A DNA stretch of 64,000 bases from Burkholderiales bacterium 67-32 (GCA_001898625.1 MKUP01000010.1:434001-498000); one strand, 5' to 3'; positions 1 through 9,676 are shown, counted from the first letter of the stretch. Translations and numbers: made by a program. The notes: generated by a model not told the origin, from the sequence alone.

Positions 1-99
1 CACGCCGAAGATCAGCGAAAGCCCCGCCGCCACCAGGAACAGCGACGAGGCATTGGCCAGGCCGTTGAGCGCCTGGATGAACAGTCCCGAAAAACTCAT
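1..99 (-). CDS. Branched-chain amino-acid type ABC transporter permease (LivH-like), N-terminal fragment
   Basis: Only the first 33 codons lie in the window; the gene runs leftward off the edge. The visible N-terminus is an amphipathic start followed by a hydrophobic helix with the GLSLIFGV segment typical of LivH permeases, which form the inner-membrane channel of HAAT-family importers. An AAGGGG ribosome site precedes the ATG. It follows the two DUF1185 genes in the same direction, so it is probably the first transport gene of the same operon and would import the substrate of the ring-cleavage pathway. That role is inference from context; the substrate cannot be read from this fragment. Confidence 0.75.
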   Translation of the reverse strand, partial: MSFSGLFIQALNGLANASSLFLVAAGLSLIFGV

Positions 100-177
100 G
101 CGTGGCCCCTTCTGGACGGAAGGCTGGTTGTACGGGCGGCGTGGATGGTGCGCCGCCGTTCCGGATGCCGGTCGGAC

Positions 178-762
178 CTAGCGCAGGCCGTCCTTGCCCT
201 GGATCTCGGACACTTGCAGGCCACCCACGCGCGGCAGGGGGCGCCCGCCGTCGGTCACGGCCACGGCCACAACGATCTCGCCCGCGCGCGGCGCATCGGC
301 CACCCGCGCTTCGACGGCGTCGAAATGGCTGCGCACGTAAGCCGCGTCCTTGTGGCCCAGCGGCACGTCTATCGCCGTGCCCAGCCCGCCGATCTTCTTG
401 GCGGACGGTACCAGCGCCGCGCCCCGCTCCACCGCCTCGCGCAGCGGCGCCCCGAGGCGGGGATGCAAAATGGCGGCCGCATGCTCGAGTTCTCCGGCCG
501 CGCCGACGATGGCCGCCTTGCCGTAGCTGTGCGCCTGCCCAGGCTCGATGCCCAGCGCCTGCACGCATTTTCCACCCAGCAGACCACCCAGCTCCTCGCC
601 GATGGCGACCAGGTCATCGAGGTTCTCGACGTAGCGGCCGGCATGCGGATTCTCGATCACCGCCATCGCCACCGCCTTGCGCACGGGCTTGTCCAGCGTC
701 TGTCCCATCTCCACACGGGTCTCGTCCACCTGCACGATCAATTTCCGGATCTTGGCCGACAT
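178..762 (-). CDS. DUF1185 / amino acid synthesis family protein (copy 1)
   Basis: A soluble 194-residue protein of the PF06684 (DUF1185) family. Established knowledge: a Bordetella member has a solved structure, a variant of the chorismate-mutase-type fold, and a role in amino-acid metabolism was suggested, but no reaction is proven. Seen here: the family signatures NPHAGRYV near residue 38 and AAYVRSHFDA near residue 139. No signal peptide or membrane segment is present. AGGAG lies 8 nt before the ATG at 762. It is a diverged tandem paralogue of the next gene upstream (800-1423), and together they may form a heteromer. The setting beside 6-hydroxynicotinate reductase suggests a step on a cyclic or ring-opened nitrogen compound; this is inference. 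Confidence 0.8.
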   Translation of the reverse strand: MSAKIRKLIVQVDETRVEMGQTLDKPVRKAVAMAVIENPHAGRYVENLDDLVAIGEELGGLLGGKCVQALGIEPGQAHSYGKAAIVGAAGELEHAAAILHPRLGAPLREAVERGAALVPSAKKIGGLGTAIDVPLGHKDAAYVRSHFDAVEARVADAPRAGEIVVAVAVTDGGRPLPRVGGLQVSEIQGKDGLR

Positions 763-799
763 CTTCGATGCTCCTGGATAGTTTCAAACAAGAACGGGA

Positions 800-1423
800 T
801 TAGCGCTGACCGTCCCATTGCGCGATATCGGCGGCCGCCAGGCCACCCACGCGGGCATGGATGCGCGCCCCGGTGCTCATGGCCAGGACGACCACCAGTT
901 CGTCGGCCCGCGGAGCGCCCGGCACGCGGACCTCCATGGCGTCGAAATGGCTGCGCACATAGGCGGCGTTGATGTGGATCATCGGCACGTCCAGCGCGGT
1001 GCCCGGCGCGCCCACCTTCTTGGTGGACGGCACGATGGACAGCGCATTGCCAGGCTGTCCCGTCTTCGTGTCCGCCTCGCGGTCGCCCTTCCAGCCGAGT
1101 AGCTCGCGCATGGCGTATCCGCCCGGCACGTGCCACAGGGCGCCATGCTCCAGTTCGCCCGCTTCGCCCACCACGGCGCCTTTGCCATAGCCCTGGATAT
1201 CGCCGGGCGACACAGCCATGGCGGCCAGGAGCCGGCGCGCCATGTCCACCCCCACCGGTTCGAGCGCTTTCATGGCGGGCAGGATGTCCGGCACGTACCG
1301 CCCCGCGTAGGGGTTCGTCAGCACGGCGCCGATGGCGCCGCGCCGCAGGGGCCGGGCCGGCGGCGGGCCGGATTCGTGGAAGATGTCTTCGACCTGCGTG
1401 AAGATGCGTCGGATCTCGATCAT
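800..1423 (-). CDS. DUF1185 / amino acid synthesis family protein (copy 2)
   Basis: A 207-residue paralogue of the neighbouring DUF1185 protein, sharing the NPYAGRYV motif, the AAYVRSHFDA block and the APRADELVV block. The frame is open further upstream, but the ATG at 1423 has an AGAGG ribosome site at a good distance and gives the family length, so the longer 221-residue form starting at 1465 is not preferred. It is co-oriented with the UPF0280 gene (58-nt gap upstream) and with copy 1 (37-nt gap downstream). Function is unknown. Two copies kept side by side suggest either a heteromeric enzyme or two successive reactions in the same pathway. Confidence 0.8.
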   Translation of the reverse strand: MIEIRRIFTQVEDIFHESGPPPARPLRRGAIGAVLTNPYAGRYVPDILPAMKALEPVGVDMARRLLAAMAVSPGDIQGYGKGAVVGEAGELEHGALWHVPGGYAMRELLGWKGDREADTKTGQPGNALSIVPSTKKVGAPGTALDVPMIHINAAYVRSHFDAMEVRVPGAPRADELVVVLAMSTGARIHARVGGLAAADIAQWDGQR

Positions 1424-1480
1424 GCGTGCCTCTGGATGAATGAAGCGCCGGGGCCGCACGGACACCGCCCCGACATGGAA

Positions 1481-2374
1481 TCAAGCCATTGCCCCTCCGG
1501 CCTCCACCGGCGCCGGCGCCCGCGACCGGGACGGCATCCGGCCGGCCAGCCGCCCCTGCCCCTGGCATATCAGCGCCGCGCCGACGATGGCCCCGTGCCG
1601 CACCAGTTCCTCCGCCATCGCCTGCCCGGCGTCCAGCGCTTCGCCCACGGCCGCCTCCGGCAGCCGCGGAACCTGTACCGTGACCAGCCTCTCGCCCAGG
1701 TCCGAGTCGTCCTTGATCGCGCAGGCGGGACGGCGAACGATGGCCGCATCGTCGATGTCGACCGCGTTGGCGATGACGGTGGCCGCGGCATCGGCGGCCG
1801 CCGCATCGCCCGCCAGCACGGTCACGCTGTCGGCGATGCCCAGCGAAAAACTCCGTCCCCGCCAGCCGCTCGTGGCCACACCCCGTATGGGCATGCCGGC
1901 ATCGATGTCCGTCTCGCCCTCGAAGCGTGCTCGTCCGGGCGTCCAGCGCCGGCCGGGATCCGCGCACAGCGCGATACGGGTGCGGGTGCCCGGCGCCAAA
2001 TGCAGGGCGATGTCGCCGCCGTTGTTGACCCACGCGCGCGCCATGCCGGGCACGCGGTAGTGCGTCATGATTTCGTCTGCCACCGCGCCCGCGACCGCCG
2101 CCATCGACGTCAGCGCATGGCGGGACAAGGGCGAGCAGGCCCGCCACATGCGGCGCGCCACCGGCCCCTGCAGCATGCACCTGGAACCCACCAGGCGCCG
2201 CAATTCAGGCAGTTCCGCCACCAGCTCCGGCAATAGCCCGCCGAAGCGTTCCCATGCCGCCTCGTGCGCCGCTTCCACGGCTCTCTGTTCGCCATCCGCG
2301 AGCAGGATCAGATCGATGGGGCCATGGGAGAAGTGCCATCGGCCTCCCGGCAGGCGGGCTCGCAGGGCGTGCAT
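1481..2374 (-). CDS. UPF0280 family protein (ApbE-like fold)
   Basis: A 297-residue protein of the UPF0280 family, which is related in fold to ApbE-type flavin transferases and is biochemically uncharacterised. Visible features are a central AWVNNGGDIALHL segment and a GWRGRSFSLGIADSVTVL segment, the latter typical of the family. The ATG at 2374 is chosen because upstream sequence in this frame overlaps the 3' end of the reductase gene and reads as low-complexity shadow. It follows the reductase by only 7 nt and is very probably translated with it. One possible role is flavinylation or cofactor maturation for the iron-sulfur/flavin reductase; this is inference. Confidence 0.8.
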   Translation of the reverse strand: MHALRARLPGGRWHFSHGPIDLILLADGEQRAVEAAHEAAWERFGGLLPELVAELPELRRLVGSRCMLQGPVARRMWRACSPLSRHALTSMAAVAGAVADEIMTHYRVPGMARAWVNNGGDIALHLAPGTRTRIALCADPGRRWTPGRARFEGETDIDAGMPIRGVATSGWRGRSFSLGIADSVTVLAGDAAAADAAATVIANAVDIDDAAIVRRPACAIKDDSDLGERLVTVQVPRLPEAAVGEALDAGQAMAEELVRHGAIVGAALICQGQGRLAGRMPSRSRAPAPVEAGGAMA

Positions 2375-2381
2375 GTCCGCC

Positions 2382-3977
2382 TCAGCCCAACATGGGCGGC
2401 CGACCGAGCGGCCACGGATTGAGCTCGCCCCCCCTGGCCCAGCGCCGCCCCGTGGGGGCTCCGTCATGGTGCCACGCGCCCGCGCGCAGGACCTCGTCCA
2501 GCGGACGCACATAGTCCATGTGCCCGCCCAGTTCCCGGTAATCATCCCGCCTCATGCTGAATTCGATGGGGGCGACGATCGCGGGCGTAGGCACGGTGCC
2601 GAAGCTGTTGTCGGGCATGCGCAGCACGTCCGCCATGACGGTGATGCCGCCGCCGGGCCAGACATAGGCCGGCGCGCCGCCCATCGTCACGTTCACCAGC
2701 AGCTTCTTGATCGACCGGGTCAGCAATACGGGGTTTTCGGTCACTCCCGCGCGCAGGCTGCCGCCCGCGCCCGCCAGGAACATGACTGAAGCCAGCGACG
2801 GCTCGCAGTTCTCGCCGATCCGGGCCACCACCGCCGCCACGTCCTCGGGCATGGGCACCTCGCGCGGTACGAGGGCCTCGTCCAGCACGTACCAGGCGGC
2901 ATGCTCTCCCGTGGTGGAGGTCATCAGGAGCCGCAGGCCGGGCCAGGCCACCTGTTCGTCCCAGCCTTCGATGATGGCCAGCGGATCGCTGATATCGGTG
3001 CCGCCCCACCCCGTTCCCGGATTGGCCACCTGGAAATAGCGGCCGGGGGTGGACTTGCGTCCCTTGATCCGGATGCCCGAATCGCGTGTCGCCAGGCATC
3101 GCCCGGCCTGATGCTCCGTCAGCACGCCGGTGATGTGATCGTCCACCACGACCACTTCGTCGACCTTGCCATACAGCTGCTTGGCGAAGATGCCGATGGT
3201 GGCCGACCCGCAGCCCACGCGCATGCGCTGTTCCTCGACGCCATTCACCACCGGTGGGCGGCCCGCCTGCACGACGATGCGCGCGCCGCCCTCGATCTCG
3301 AGTTCCACGGCCTGTTTGTTGCCCAGTGTCTGCATCACGTCCAGCGTGACGCGCCCTTCCTTCTTGCTGCCCCCGGTCAGATGGTGGACACCGCCGAGCG
3401 ACAGCATCTGCGAACCGTATTCGATGGTCGTCACATGGCCGACCACCTCGCCTTTGCAGCGTACGTCGGCCTGCTCCGGCCCCAGGTAGCGGTCGGTGTC
3501 TATCTTCACCTTCAGGCTGCAATAGCTGAAGATGCCTTCGGTCACCACCGTCACCATGTCCACACCCTCGACCTGCGAGGAAACGATGAACGGCGCGGGT
3601 TTGTAGTCCGGGTATGTGGTCGACGAACCGATGCCGGTCACGAAGACTTCGTTGGCGCGCAGCAGGTCGCCGTCCCAGTCGGAGGGCGAAGCCAGCTCCC
3701 CGTCGCCGTCGGGTGCGAAAGGCACCAGCGCGCTGCCGTCTCCTTCCAGCTTGCGCCGCAGCAGCACCACCGGGTCCACCCGCACCAGGTTGCCGTCGAC
3801 GTTGGCGTAGCGATCGCAGGCACCCGAGCGGCCTTCGGTGATCTGGCACAGCACCGGACAGGCGTTGCATTCGATCTTGCCGGTGCTCATGCGCTCGTTA
3901 CGCGGCTTGGCACGCTCGAGCACCACGACGTCCGGGCTGTCTTGCTGGGGGCTTGCGGTATCGATCGGTTCGGACAT
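2382..3977 (-). CDS. hnr: 6-hydroxynicotinate reductase
   Basis: A 531-residue protein resembling 6-hydroxynicotinate reductase of Eubacterium barkeri, which uses reduced ferredoxin to convert 6-hydroxynicotinate to 1,4,5,6-tetrahydro-6-oxonicotinate in anaerobic nicotinate breakdown. The N-terminus carries a clear iron-sulfur ligand set, C37-x2-C40-x3-C44-x9-C54. The rest is a long soluble domain with many glycines (VGCGSATIGIF, NPGTGWGG, WPGGGITVMADV). The start at 3977 has a GAAGGG site; the open frame upstream of it is intergenic. It is divergent from a ferredoxin, a ferredoxin reductase and an enamidase, the partners that this reaction needs. Assignment is by recognition of the family and operon logic; the true substrate could be a related hydroxypyridine carboxylate. 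Confidence 0.8.
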   Translation of the reverse strand: MSEPIDTASPQQDSPDVVVLERAKPRNERMSTGKIECNACPVLCQITEGRSGACDRYANVDGNLVRVDPVVLLRRKLEGDGSALVPFAPDGDGELASPSDWDGDLLRANEVFVTGIGSSTTYPDYKPAPFIVSSQVEGVDMVTVVTEGIFSYCSLKVKIDTDRYLGPEQADVRCKGEVVGHVTTIEYGSQMLSLGGVHHLTGGSKKEGRVTLDVMQTLGNKQAVELEIEGGARIVVQAGRPPVVNGVEEQRMRVGCGSATIGIFAKQLYGKVDEVVVVDDHITGVLTEHQAGRCLATRDSGIRIKGRKSTPGRYFQVANPGTGWGGTDISDPLAIIEGWDEQVAWPGLRLLMTSTTGEHAAWYVLDEALVPREVPMPEDVAAVVARIGENCEPSLASVMFLAGAGGSLRAGVTENPVLLTRSIKKLLVNVTMGGAPAYVWPGGGITVMADVLRMPDNSFGTVPTPAIVAPIEFSMRRDDYRELGGHMDYVRPLDEVLRAGAWHHDGAPTGRRWARGGELNPWPLGRPPMLG

Positions 3978-4145
3978 TTGCTCAAACCCTTCAGATGCGA
4001 CACAGGCCTTGCCGTGCCAAATATTTTTTATGTAGTATTCACTACATTCAATGTTGCAAACACTACATTGAGCACAATCTAGCGCAATTGGTTTGGCTTC
4101 GCAATGTGATTTTCCCTGCCCCTCAGGGGCGAAAAGGAGATCTGG
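3978..4145. promoter_or_regulatory. Divergent promoter/operator region of the ring-cleavage cluster
   Basis: This 168-nt gap separates the two arms of the cluster and is markedly AT-richer than its surroundings. It contains a perfect dyad TGTAGT-ATTC-ACTACA at 4031-4046 and a second looser dyad, CAATGT and ACATTG, at 4049-4070. CACTACATT is directly repeated at 4040-4048 and 4061-4069, exactly 21 bp (two helical turns) apart, as expected for cooperative binding of a dimeric repressor or activator. No regulator gene of the cluster is inside the window. No convincing -35/-10 pair was found for either arm. Confidence 0.6.
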
Positions 4146-4469
4146 ATGACACATGTGGTCAGCGATGCCTGCATCCGATGCAGGTACACCGATTGTGTCG
4201 ATGTCTGTCCGGTGGACTGCTTCAGGCAAGGCGCCAACTTCCTAGTCATCGACCCCGACGAATGCATCGATTGCGCGGTCTGCATCCCCGAATGTCCCGT
4301 GGGCGCGATTTATGCGGAAGAAGACCTGCCAGAAGACCAGCGAGCATTCGTCGACATCAACGCCGACCTGTCGCGGCAATGGCAGAGCATTACCCGGCGC
4401 GCCGGCCCGTTGCCTGACGCCGACGACTGGAAGGACAAGACCGGCAAACTCGCCTATCTCGAACGCTAA
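4146..4469 (+). CDS. fdxA: 7Fe ferredoxin (FdxA / Azotobacter FdI type)
   Basis: A 107-residue ferredoxin closely resembling Azotobacter ferredoxin I, including its long C-terminal tail ending GKLAYLER. Cysteines 9, 17 and 50 are placed to bind a 3Fe-4S cluster and cysteines 21, 40, 43 and 46 a 4Fe-4S cluster; C12 and C25 are the usual extra cysteines. A strong AAAAGGAG ribosome site precedes the ATG. It is followed 17 nt later by a ferredoxin-NADP reductase and sits opposite 6-hydroxynicotinate reductase, so it most likely carries NADPH-derived electrons to that enzyme. The role as dedicated electron carrier is inference from context. Confidence 0.9.
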   Translation: MTHVVSDACIRCRYTDCVDVCPVDCFRQGANFLVIDPDECIDCAVCIPECPVGAIYAEEDLPEDQRAFVDINADLSRQWQSITRRAGPLPDADDWKDKTGKLAYLER

Positions 4470-4486
4470 TCGCCCTGGAGCCGACC

Positions 4487-5260
4487 ATGGCCGCATTTCA
4501 CGAAGAAACCGTTCTCTCCGTCCATCACTGGACCGACCGCCTGTTCACTTTCAAGACCACGCGCGATCAGGCGCTGCGGTTCAGCAACGGGCACTTCACG
4601 ATGATAGGACTCAAGGTGGACGGCAAACCGCTGCTTCGCGCCTACAGCATCGTCAGCGCCAACTACGAGGAACACCTGGAGTTCCTCAGCATCAAGGTCC
4701 CGGACGGCCCGCTTACCTCGCGTCTCCAGTACATCCGGGTGGGCGACGCCATCCTGGTCGGCCGCAAGCCCACCGGAACCCTGCTGACCGACTATCTGCT
4801 GCCAGGCAAACGCCTATACCTGCTGTCCACCGGCACCGGTCTCGCCCCCTTCATGAGCATCGTCCGCGACCCCGAGTCGTACGAGAAATTCGAGCAGATC
4901 ATCCTTGTCCATGGCGTCAGGCAGGTGGACGAGCTGGCCTATCACGACCTCCTGGTCCAACACCTGCCCAATCACGAATTCCTGGGCGAACTGGTCAGCA
5001 GCAAGCTGCGCTACTACCCCACCGTCACGCGCGAGTCCTATCGCAACATGGGACGCATCACGGAACTCATTGAAGGCGGCAAACTGTTCGACGACCTCGG
5101 GACCCCACCGCTCGATCCCGAGCATGACCGCATCATGCTGTGCGGCAGCCCCTCGATGCTGCGCGACCTCAAGCAGATGCTGGAGCAGCGCGGCTTCGAC
5201 GAAGGCAATACCTCCACCCCCGGCGACTTCGTCATCGAACGCGCTTTCGCCGAGCAATAA
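4487..5260 (+). CDS. fpr: Ferredoxin--NADP+ reductase
   Basis: A 257-residue flavoprotein of the bacterial Fpr family, which exchanges electrons between NADPH and ferredoxin. The FAD-binding RAYSIVS motif is near residue 50, a GTGLAPF motif for the pyridine nucleotide is near residue 114, and LCGSPSML near residue 218 matches the NADP-binding C-terminal region. The family length is normal and no transit peptide or membrane segment is seen. The gene follows fdxA directly, the same pairing as Azotobacter FdI/FPR. In this cluster it would regenerate reduced ferredoxin for the ring reductase. A second, housekeeping fpr elsewhere in the genome is likely but cannot be checked here. Confidence 0.88.
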   Translation: MAAFHEETVLSVHHWTDRLFTFKTTRDQALRFSNGHFTMIGLKVDGKPLLRAYSIVSANYEEHLEFLSIKVPDGPLTSRLQYIRVGDAILVGRKPTGTLLTDYLLPGKRLYLLSTGTGLAPFMSIVRDPESYEKFEQIILVHGVRQVDELAYHDLLVQHLPNHEFLGELVSSKLRYYPTVTRESYRNMGRITELIEGGKLFDDLGTPPLDPEHDRIMLCGSPSMLRDLKQMLEQRGFDEGNTSTPGDFVIERAFAEQ

Positions 5261-5295
5261 CGCTACGTTCCCACCCCCCCCACAGAGGAAGCGAC

Positions 5296-6489
5296 ATGGC
5301 AGAAGCCGCAAGCACCGCGAAGTCTGGCAAGGTCGTCATCCAGAACATCGGCCTGCTCCTTTCGGGCGACATCGACCGTCCCGTCCTGGACGCCGACACC
5401 ATCGTCGCGCGCGACGGCGTGATTGAAACCGTCGGCAGGCAGGCCGATTGCGATACCTCTCAGCCGGACCTGCTGATCGACGCGCGGCGCACCTGTGTCG
5501 CGCCGGGACTGATCGACAGCCACGTCCATCCCGTCTTCGGCGACTGGACGCCGCGGCAGGGCCAGTTGGGCTGGATAGATTCCACCATGCACGGCGGGGT
5601 CACCACCATGGTGTCGGCCGGAGAAGTCCACCTGCCCGGCCGCCCCAAGGATATCGTCGGCCTGAAGGCCCTGGCCATTACGGCCCAGCGTGCCTTCGAC
5701 AACTTCCGCCCCGGGGGCGTCAAGGTCCTGGCCGGCGCGCCGGTGATCGAACAAGGCATGGTGGAACAGGACTTCAAGGACCTGGCCGACGCCGGCGTCA
5801 CGCTGCTGGGCGAGATCGGCCTGGGGTCGGTCAAAGCCGGGGCCGAGGCCGGCCGGATGGTGGCCTGGGCCCGCAAGCACGGCATACAAAGCACCATTCA
5901 CACCGGCGGGCCCTCGATACCCGGCTCCGGTCTGATCGACAAGGATGTGGTGCTGGAAGCCGACGCCGATGTGATCGGCCATATCAACGGCGGCCACACC
6001 TCGCTGCCCGAAAGCCACGTTTGCGAACTGTGCGAACGCTCGTCCCGTGCCATCGAGATCGTCCACAACGGCAACGAGAAAATCGCCATCGCCGCCGCGC
6101 AGGCCGCGTTGCAACTCAAATGTCCCCACCGCGTCATCCTGGGCACCGACAGTCCCGCCGGCTCGGGTGTCCAGCCCCTGGGCATGCTGCGCCTGATCGC
6201 CCTGCTCTCCAGCCTGGGCAATCTTCCCGCCGAACTGGTGTTCTGCTTCGCCACCGGCAACACGGCCCGCATCCGCAACCTGAACTGCGGCCTGATCGAA
6301 CCCGGCCGCGCGGCCGACTTCGTTTTCATGGACAAGGCCCAGCACACGGCGGGCCGCACCCTGCTCGAAAGCGTGCAGTCCGGCGACATCCCCGGCATAG
6401 GCATGGTCATGATAGACGGCATCGTCCGCTGCCACCGCAGCCGTAACACCCCGCCCGCCACGGAAGTCCCGGTGATCGATCCGCACTGA
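5296..6489 (+). CDS. ena: Enamidase-like amidohydrolase (tetrahydro-6-oxonicotinate hydrolase)
   Basis: A 397-residue amidohydrolase-superfamily protein that strongly resembles Eubacterium barkeri enamidase, which opens 1,4,5,6-tetrahydro-6-oxonicotinate to 2-formylglutarate and ammonium. Metal ligands are visible in DSHVHPVFGD (H76 and H78), in the HTGGPSIPGSG stretch and in the LGTDSPAGSG stretch near residue 290. Recognised family signatures are GGVTTMVSAG, LPGRPKD, SGDIPGIGM and SRNTPPA. An AGAGGAA site at 5284-5290 fixes the start at 5296; the longer open frame upstream overlaps fpr. It closes the rightward arm and supplies the hydrolytic step after the reductase. A related ring-opening substrate is the main alternative. 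Confidence 0.85.
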   Translation: MAEAASTAKSGKVVIQNIGLLLSGDIDRPVLDADTIVARDGVIETVGRQADCDTSQPDLLIDARRTCVAPGLIDSHVHPVFGDWTPRQGQLGWIDSTMHGGVTTMVSAGEVHLPGRPKDIVGLKALAITAQRAFDNFRPGGVKVLAGAPVIEQGMVEQDFKDLADAGVTLLGEIGLGSVKAGAEAGRMVAWARKHGIQSTIHTGGPSIPGSGLIDKDVVLEADADVIGHINGGHTSLPESHVCELCERSSRAIEIVHNGNEKIAIAAAQAALQLKCPHRVILGTDSPAGSGVQPLGMLRLIALLSSLGNLPAELVFCFATGNTARIRNLNCGLIEPGRAADFVFMDKAQHTAGRTLLESVQSGDIPGIGMVMIDGIVRCHRSRNTPPATEVPVIDPH

Positions 6490-6490
6490 A

Positions 6491-6528
6491 AAACAAAAAG
6501 CCCGGCCAGGATCCCTCCTGGCCGGGCT
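6491..6528 (-). terminator. Rho-independent terminator after the phosphoribosyltransferase gene
   Basis: A perfect 13-bp stem (6499-6511 with 6516-6528) and TCCC loop. On the minus strand it is followed by a T-rich tract, so it ends the leftward gene at 6549. It lies 10 nt after the enamidase stop and could also slow rightward transcripts, although no T-run follows on the plus strand. Confidence 0.85.
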
Positions 6529-6548
6529 GCTGCCTGATGCCGTGGCGA

Positions 6549-7085
6549 TCAGTCGCTCTTGCCCTTGCGCACCCAAGCCTCGAGCTGATACGGCCGGATA
6601 CTGTCGTAGTCCTCGAAGGGCTGGTGTATCCACGGATTCGTGGGCAGTTTCTGCACGTAGTAGTCCGGCACCACCTTGGAGTGCCCCTTGAACCACAGCA
6701 CGGCCGTCCGCATTTCCGTGATCGCCGAGAACTGCTGCAGCAGATGCTGGTGCACCCGATCGAAGGTCACGCCCGTGTCGACCATGTCGTCCACCAGCAG
6801 TACCCTGCCCTCCAGCGTACCGCGCGTGATCGTGATGAATTGCGCGATGTCCAGCCGTCCCTGCTCGGTGCCCGCCGCCTCGCGGTAGCTGCTGGTGGCC
6901 AGGATGCCCAGCGGCACGTCGTAGATGCGCGACAGCACGTCGCCCACGCGCATTCCGCCGCGGGCCAGGCAGACGATCTGGTCGAACTTCCAGCCCGACT
7001 GGTGGACCTGCAGGCCCAGTTGCTCGATGAGTTGGTTGTAGCGGTCCCAGCTGATCCAGAGATCTTTGTCGGTATCTTGCTGCAT
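6549..7085 (-). CDS. Purine-type phosphoribosyltransferase
   Basis: A 178-residue PRTase of the hypoxanthine/xanthine-guanine type, which salvages purine bases with PRPP. The PRPP-binding signature VLLVDDMVDTGVTF is clear and an LARGGMRVGD loop lies near the N-terminus. The ATG at 7085 is preferred: a longer reading would start with TTG inside the T-tail of the purA terminator. It follows purA (purine synthesis) in the same direction, separated by that terminator, so it may depend on readthrough. The base specificity cannot be read from sequence alone. Confidence 0.85.
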   Translation of the reverse strand: MQQDTDKDLWISWDRYNQLIEQLGLQVHQSGWKFDQIVCLARGGMRVGDVLSRIYDVPLGILATSSYREAAGTEQGRLDIAQFITITRGTLEGRVLLVDDMVDTGVTFDRVHQHLLQQFSAITEMRTAVLWFKGHSKVVPDYYVQKLPTNPWIHQPFEDYDSIRPYQLEAWVRKGKSD

Positions 7086-7100
7086 GGTGTCCGGATACTG

Positions 7101-7126
7101 CAAAAAAGCCCCGGATCAACCGGGGC
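7101..7126 (-). terminator. Terminator downstream of purA
   Basis: The stem GCCCCGG (7108-7114) pairs with CCGGGGC (7120-7126) around an ATCAA loop. Reading leftward it is followed by six T, placed 22 nt after the purA stop. It separates purA from the phosphoribosyltransferase gene. Confidence 0.85.
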
Positions 7127-7148
7127 GCCAGGATGAATACGGAGCCGA

Positions 7149-8459
<1,311 letters not shown>

Positions 8460-8482
8460 CTAAATTCCGCCCGCGACGGGCG

Positions 8483-9676
8483 TCAGATTGCGGTGGATGG
8501 GGATGGCCGGGCGGCGGCCTCGGCGCTGGCCAGGGGTTCGACCCGCCAGGCGCCATTGCGCAGCACCAGCTCGCGATCGCAGACGAATTCCTGCTGATCG
8601 TGTTCATGTCCGGGCAGTATCTGGACCACGATCTGGCCGGCGGCGCGCAGCGCGCGCACGGCTTCCACCAGATCGGGCCCGAGACCCCACGGGGCGCGGA
8701 CCGCGGAACTCGCGGTGGCGGGCGCGAGCAGCCCCGCCAGTTCGCGCAGGTCCAGGCTGAAACCGGTGGCCGGGCGTGCCCGTCCGAATACCCTGCCGAC
8801 GTCGTCGTAGCGGCCGCCGCGTACGACCGCGTTGGGCCAGCCGCCGCAGTAGACGGCGAAGACCACGCCGGTGTGATAGTTGAAGCTGCGCACGTCGGCC
8901 AGGTCGATGCCGATATCCACGTCCGGCAGCGCCTCGGCCAGCGCGGCCAGCATGTCCAGCGCCTGGCTGATGCGGGGCAGCGCCGGCAGCGCCGCGCGGG
9001 CCTTCTCCAGCACGTCCAGCTCGCCGTACAGCGTCGGCAGCACCTGCAGCGCCTGGGCGGTGGCCGGTGCCAGATCAGGGCCGAGCGCCGCCAGCCCGGG
9101 AACGTCCTTCTCGCGCAACAGGTTGAAGATCTCGTCGGCGCGGGCGGCGGCGGCCGGGTCGGTTTCCAGCAGCGCGCGCACCACATCCAGATGGCTGAGG
9201 TCGATCCGGTAGTCGGCAACCCCGGCGCGCCGGACGCTTTCCAGCGCCAGTTGCAGGACTTCGATGTCGGCCTCGGGGCCGGCATGGCCATACAGCTCGG
9301 CGCCGATCTGCAGCGGCTCGCGCGTGGCCCAGAGGCCGCGCGGCAAGGTGTGCAGCACGCTTCCGCAATAGCACAGGCGGGTGGTGCCTGCCCGATTGAG
9401 CAGATGCGCGTCGATGCGCGTCACCTGCGGCGTCATGTCGGCCCGGATGCCGAGCGAACGGCCCGACATCTGGTCCACCAGTTTGAAGGTGTGCAGGTCC
9501 ATGTCGCCTCCGCTGGCCGACAGCAGCGAGTCGAGGTACTCCACCAACGGCGGCATGACGAGCTCATAGCCGTAGGTACGGTACAGGTCCAGCAACAAGC
9601 GGCGCAATTCTTCTATGCGCCGGGCCTCGGCCGGCAGGATATCTGCCAGGCTTTCGGGCAACAGCCATTTGCCCAT
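8483..9676 (-). CDS. hisZ: ATP phosphoribosyltransferase regulatory subunit
   Basis: HisZ is the histidyl-tRNA-synthetase-like partner required by the short form of HisG in histidine biosynthesis; it does not aminoacylate tRNA. The N-terminal class II synthetase fold is visible ([38 protein letters not shown]), and the catalytic and anticodon-binding parts of real HisS are missing. The start is taken as the ATG at 9676 (397 residues); a TTG at 9700 would add eight residues but has no better ribosome site. It is transcribed with purA. In relatives it lies next to hflC; here a decarboxylase/receptor pair intervenes. Confidence 0.93.
   Translation of the reverse strand: MGKWLLPESLADILPAEARRIEELRRLLLDLYRTYGYELVMPPLVEYLDSLLSASGGDMDLHTFKLVDQMSGRSLGIRADMTPQVTRIDAHLLNRAGTTRLCYCGSVLHTLPRGLWATREPLQIGAELYGHAGPEADIEVLQLALESVRRAGVADYRIDLSHLDVVRALLETDPAAAARADEIFNLLREKDVPGLAALGPDLAPATAQALQVLPTLYGELDVLEKARAALPALPRISQALDMLAALAEALPDVDIGIDLADVRSFNYHTGVVFAVYCGGWPNAVVRGGRYDDVGRVFGRARPATGFSLDLRELAGLLAPATASSAVRAPWGLGPDLVEAVRALRAAGQIVVQILPGHEHDQQEFVCDRELVLRNGAWRVEPLASAEAAARPSPSTAI

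Noticed and set aside
145-972. Long plus-strand open frames opposite the DUF1185 genes and many similar antisense frames
   Set aside because: They are GC-skewed mirror frames rich in Arg, Ala and Pro with no recognisable domains; the opposite strand has clear genes with ribosome sites.
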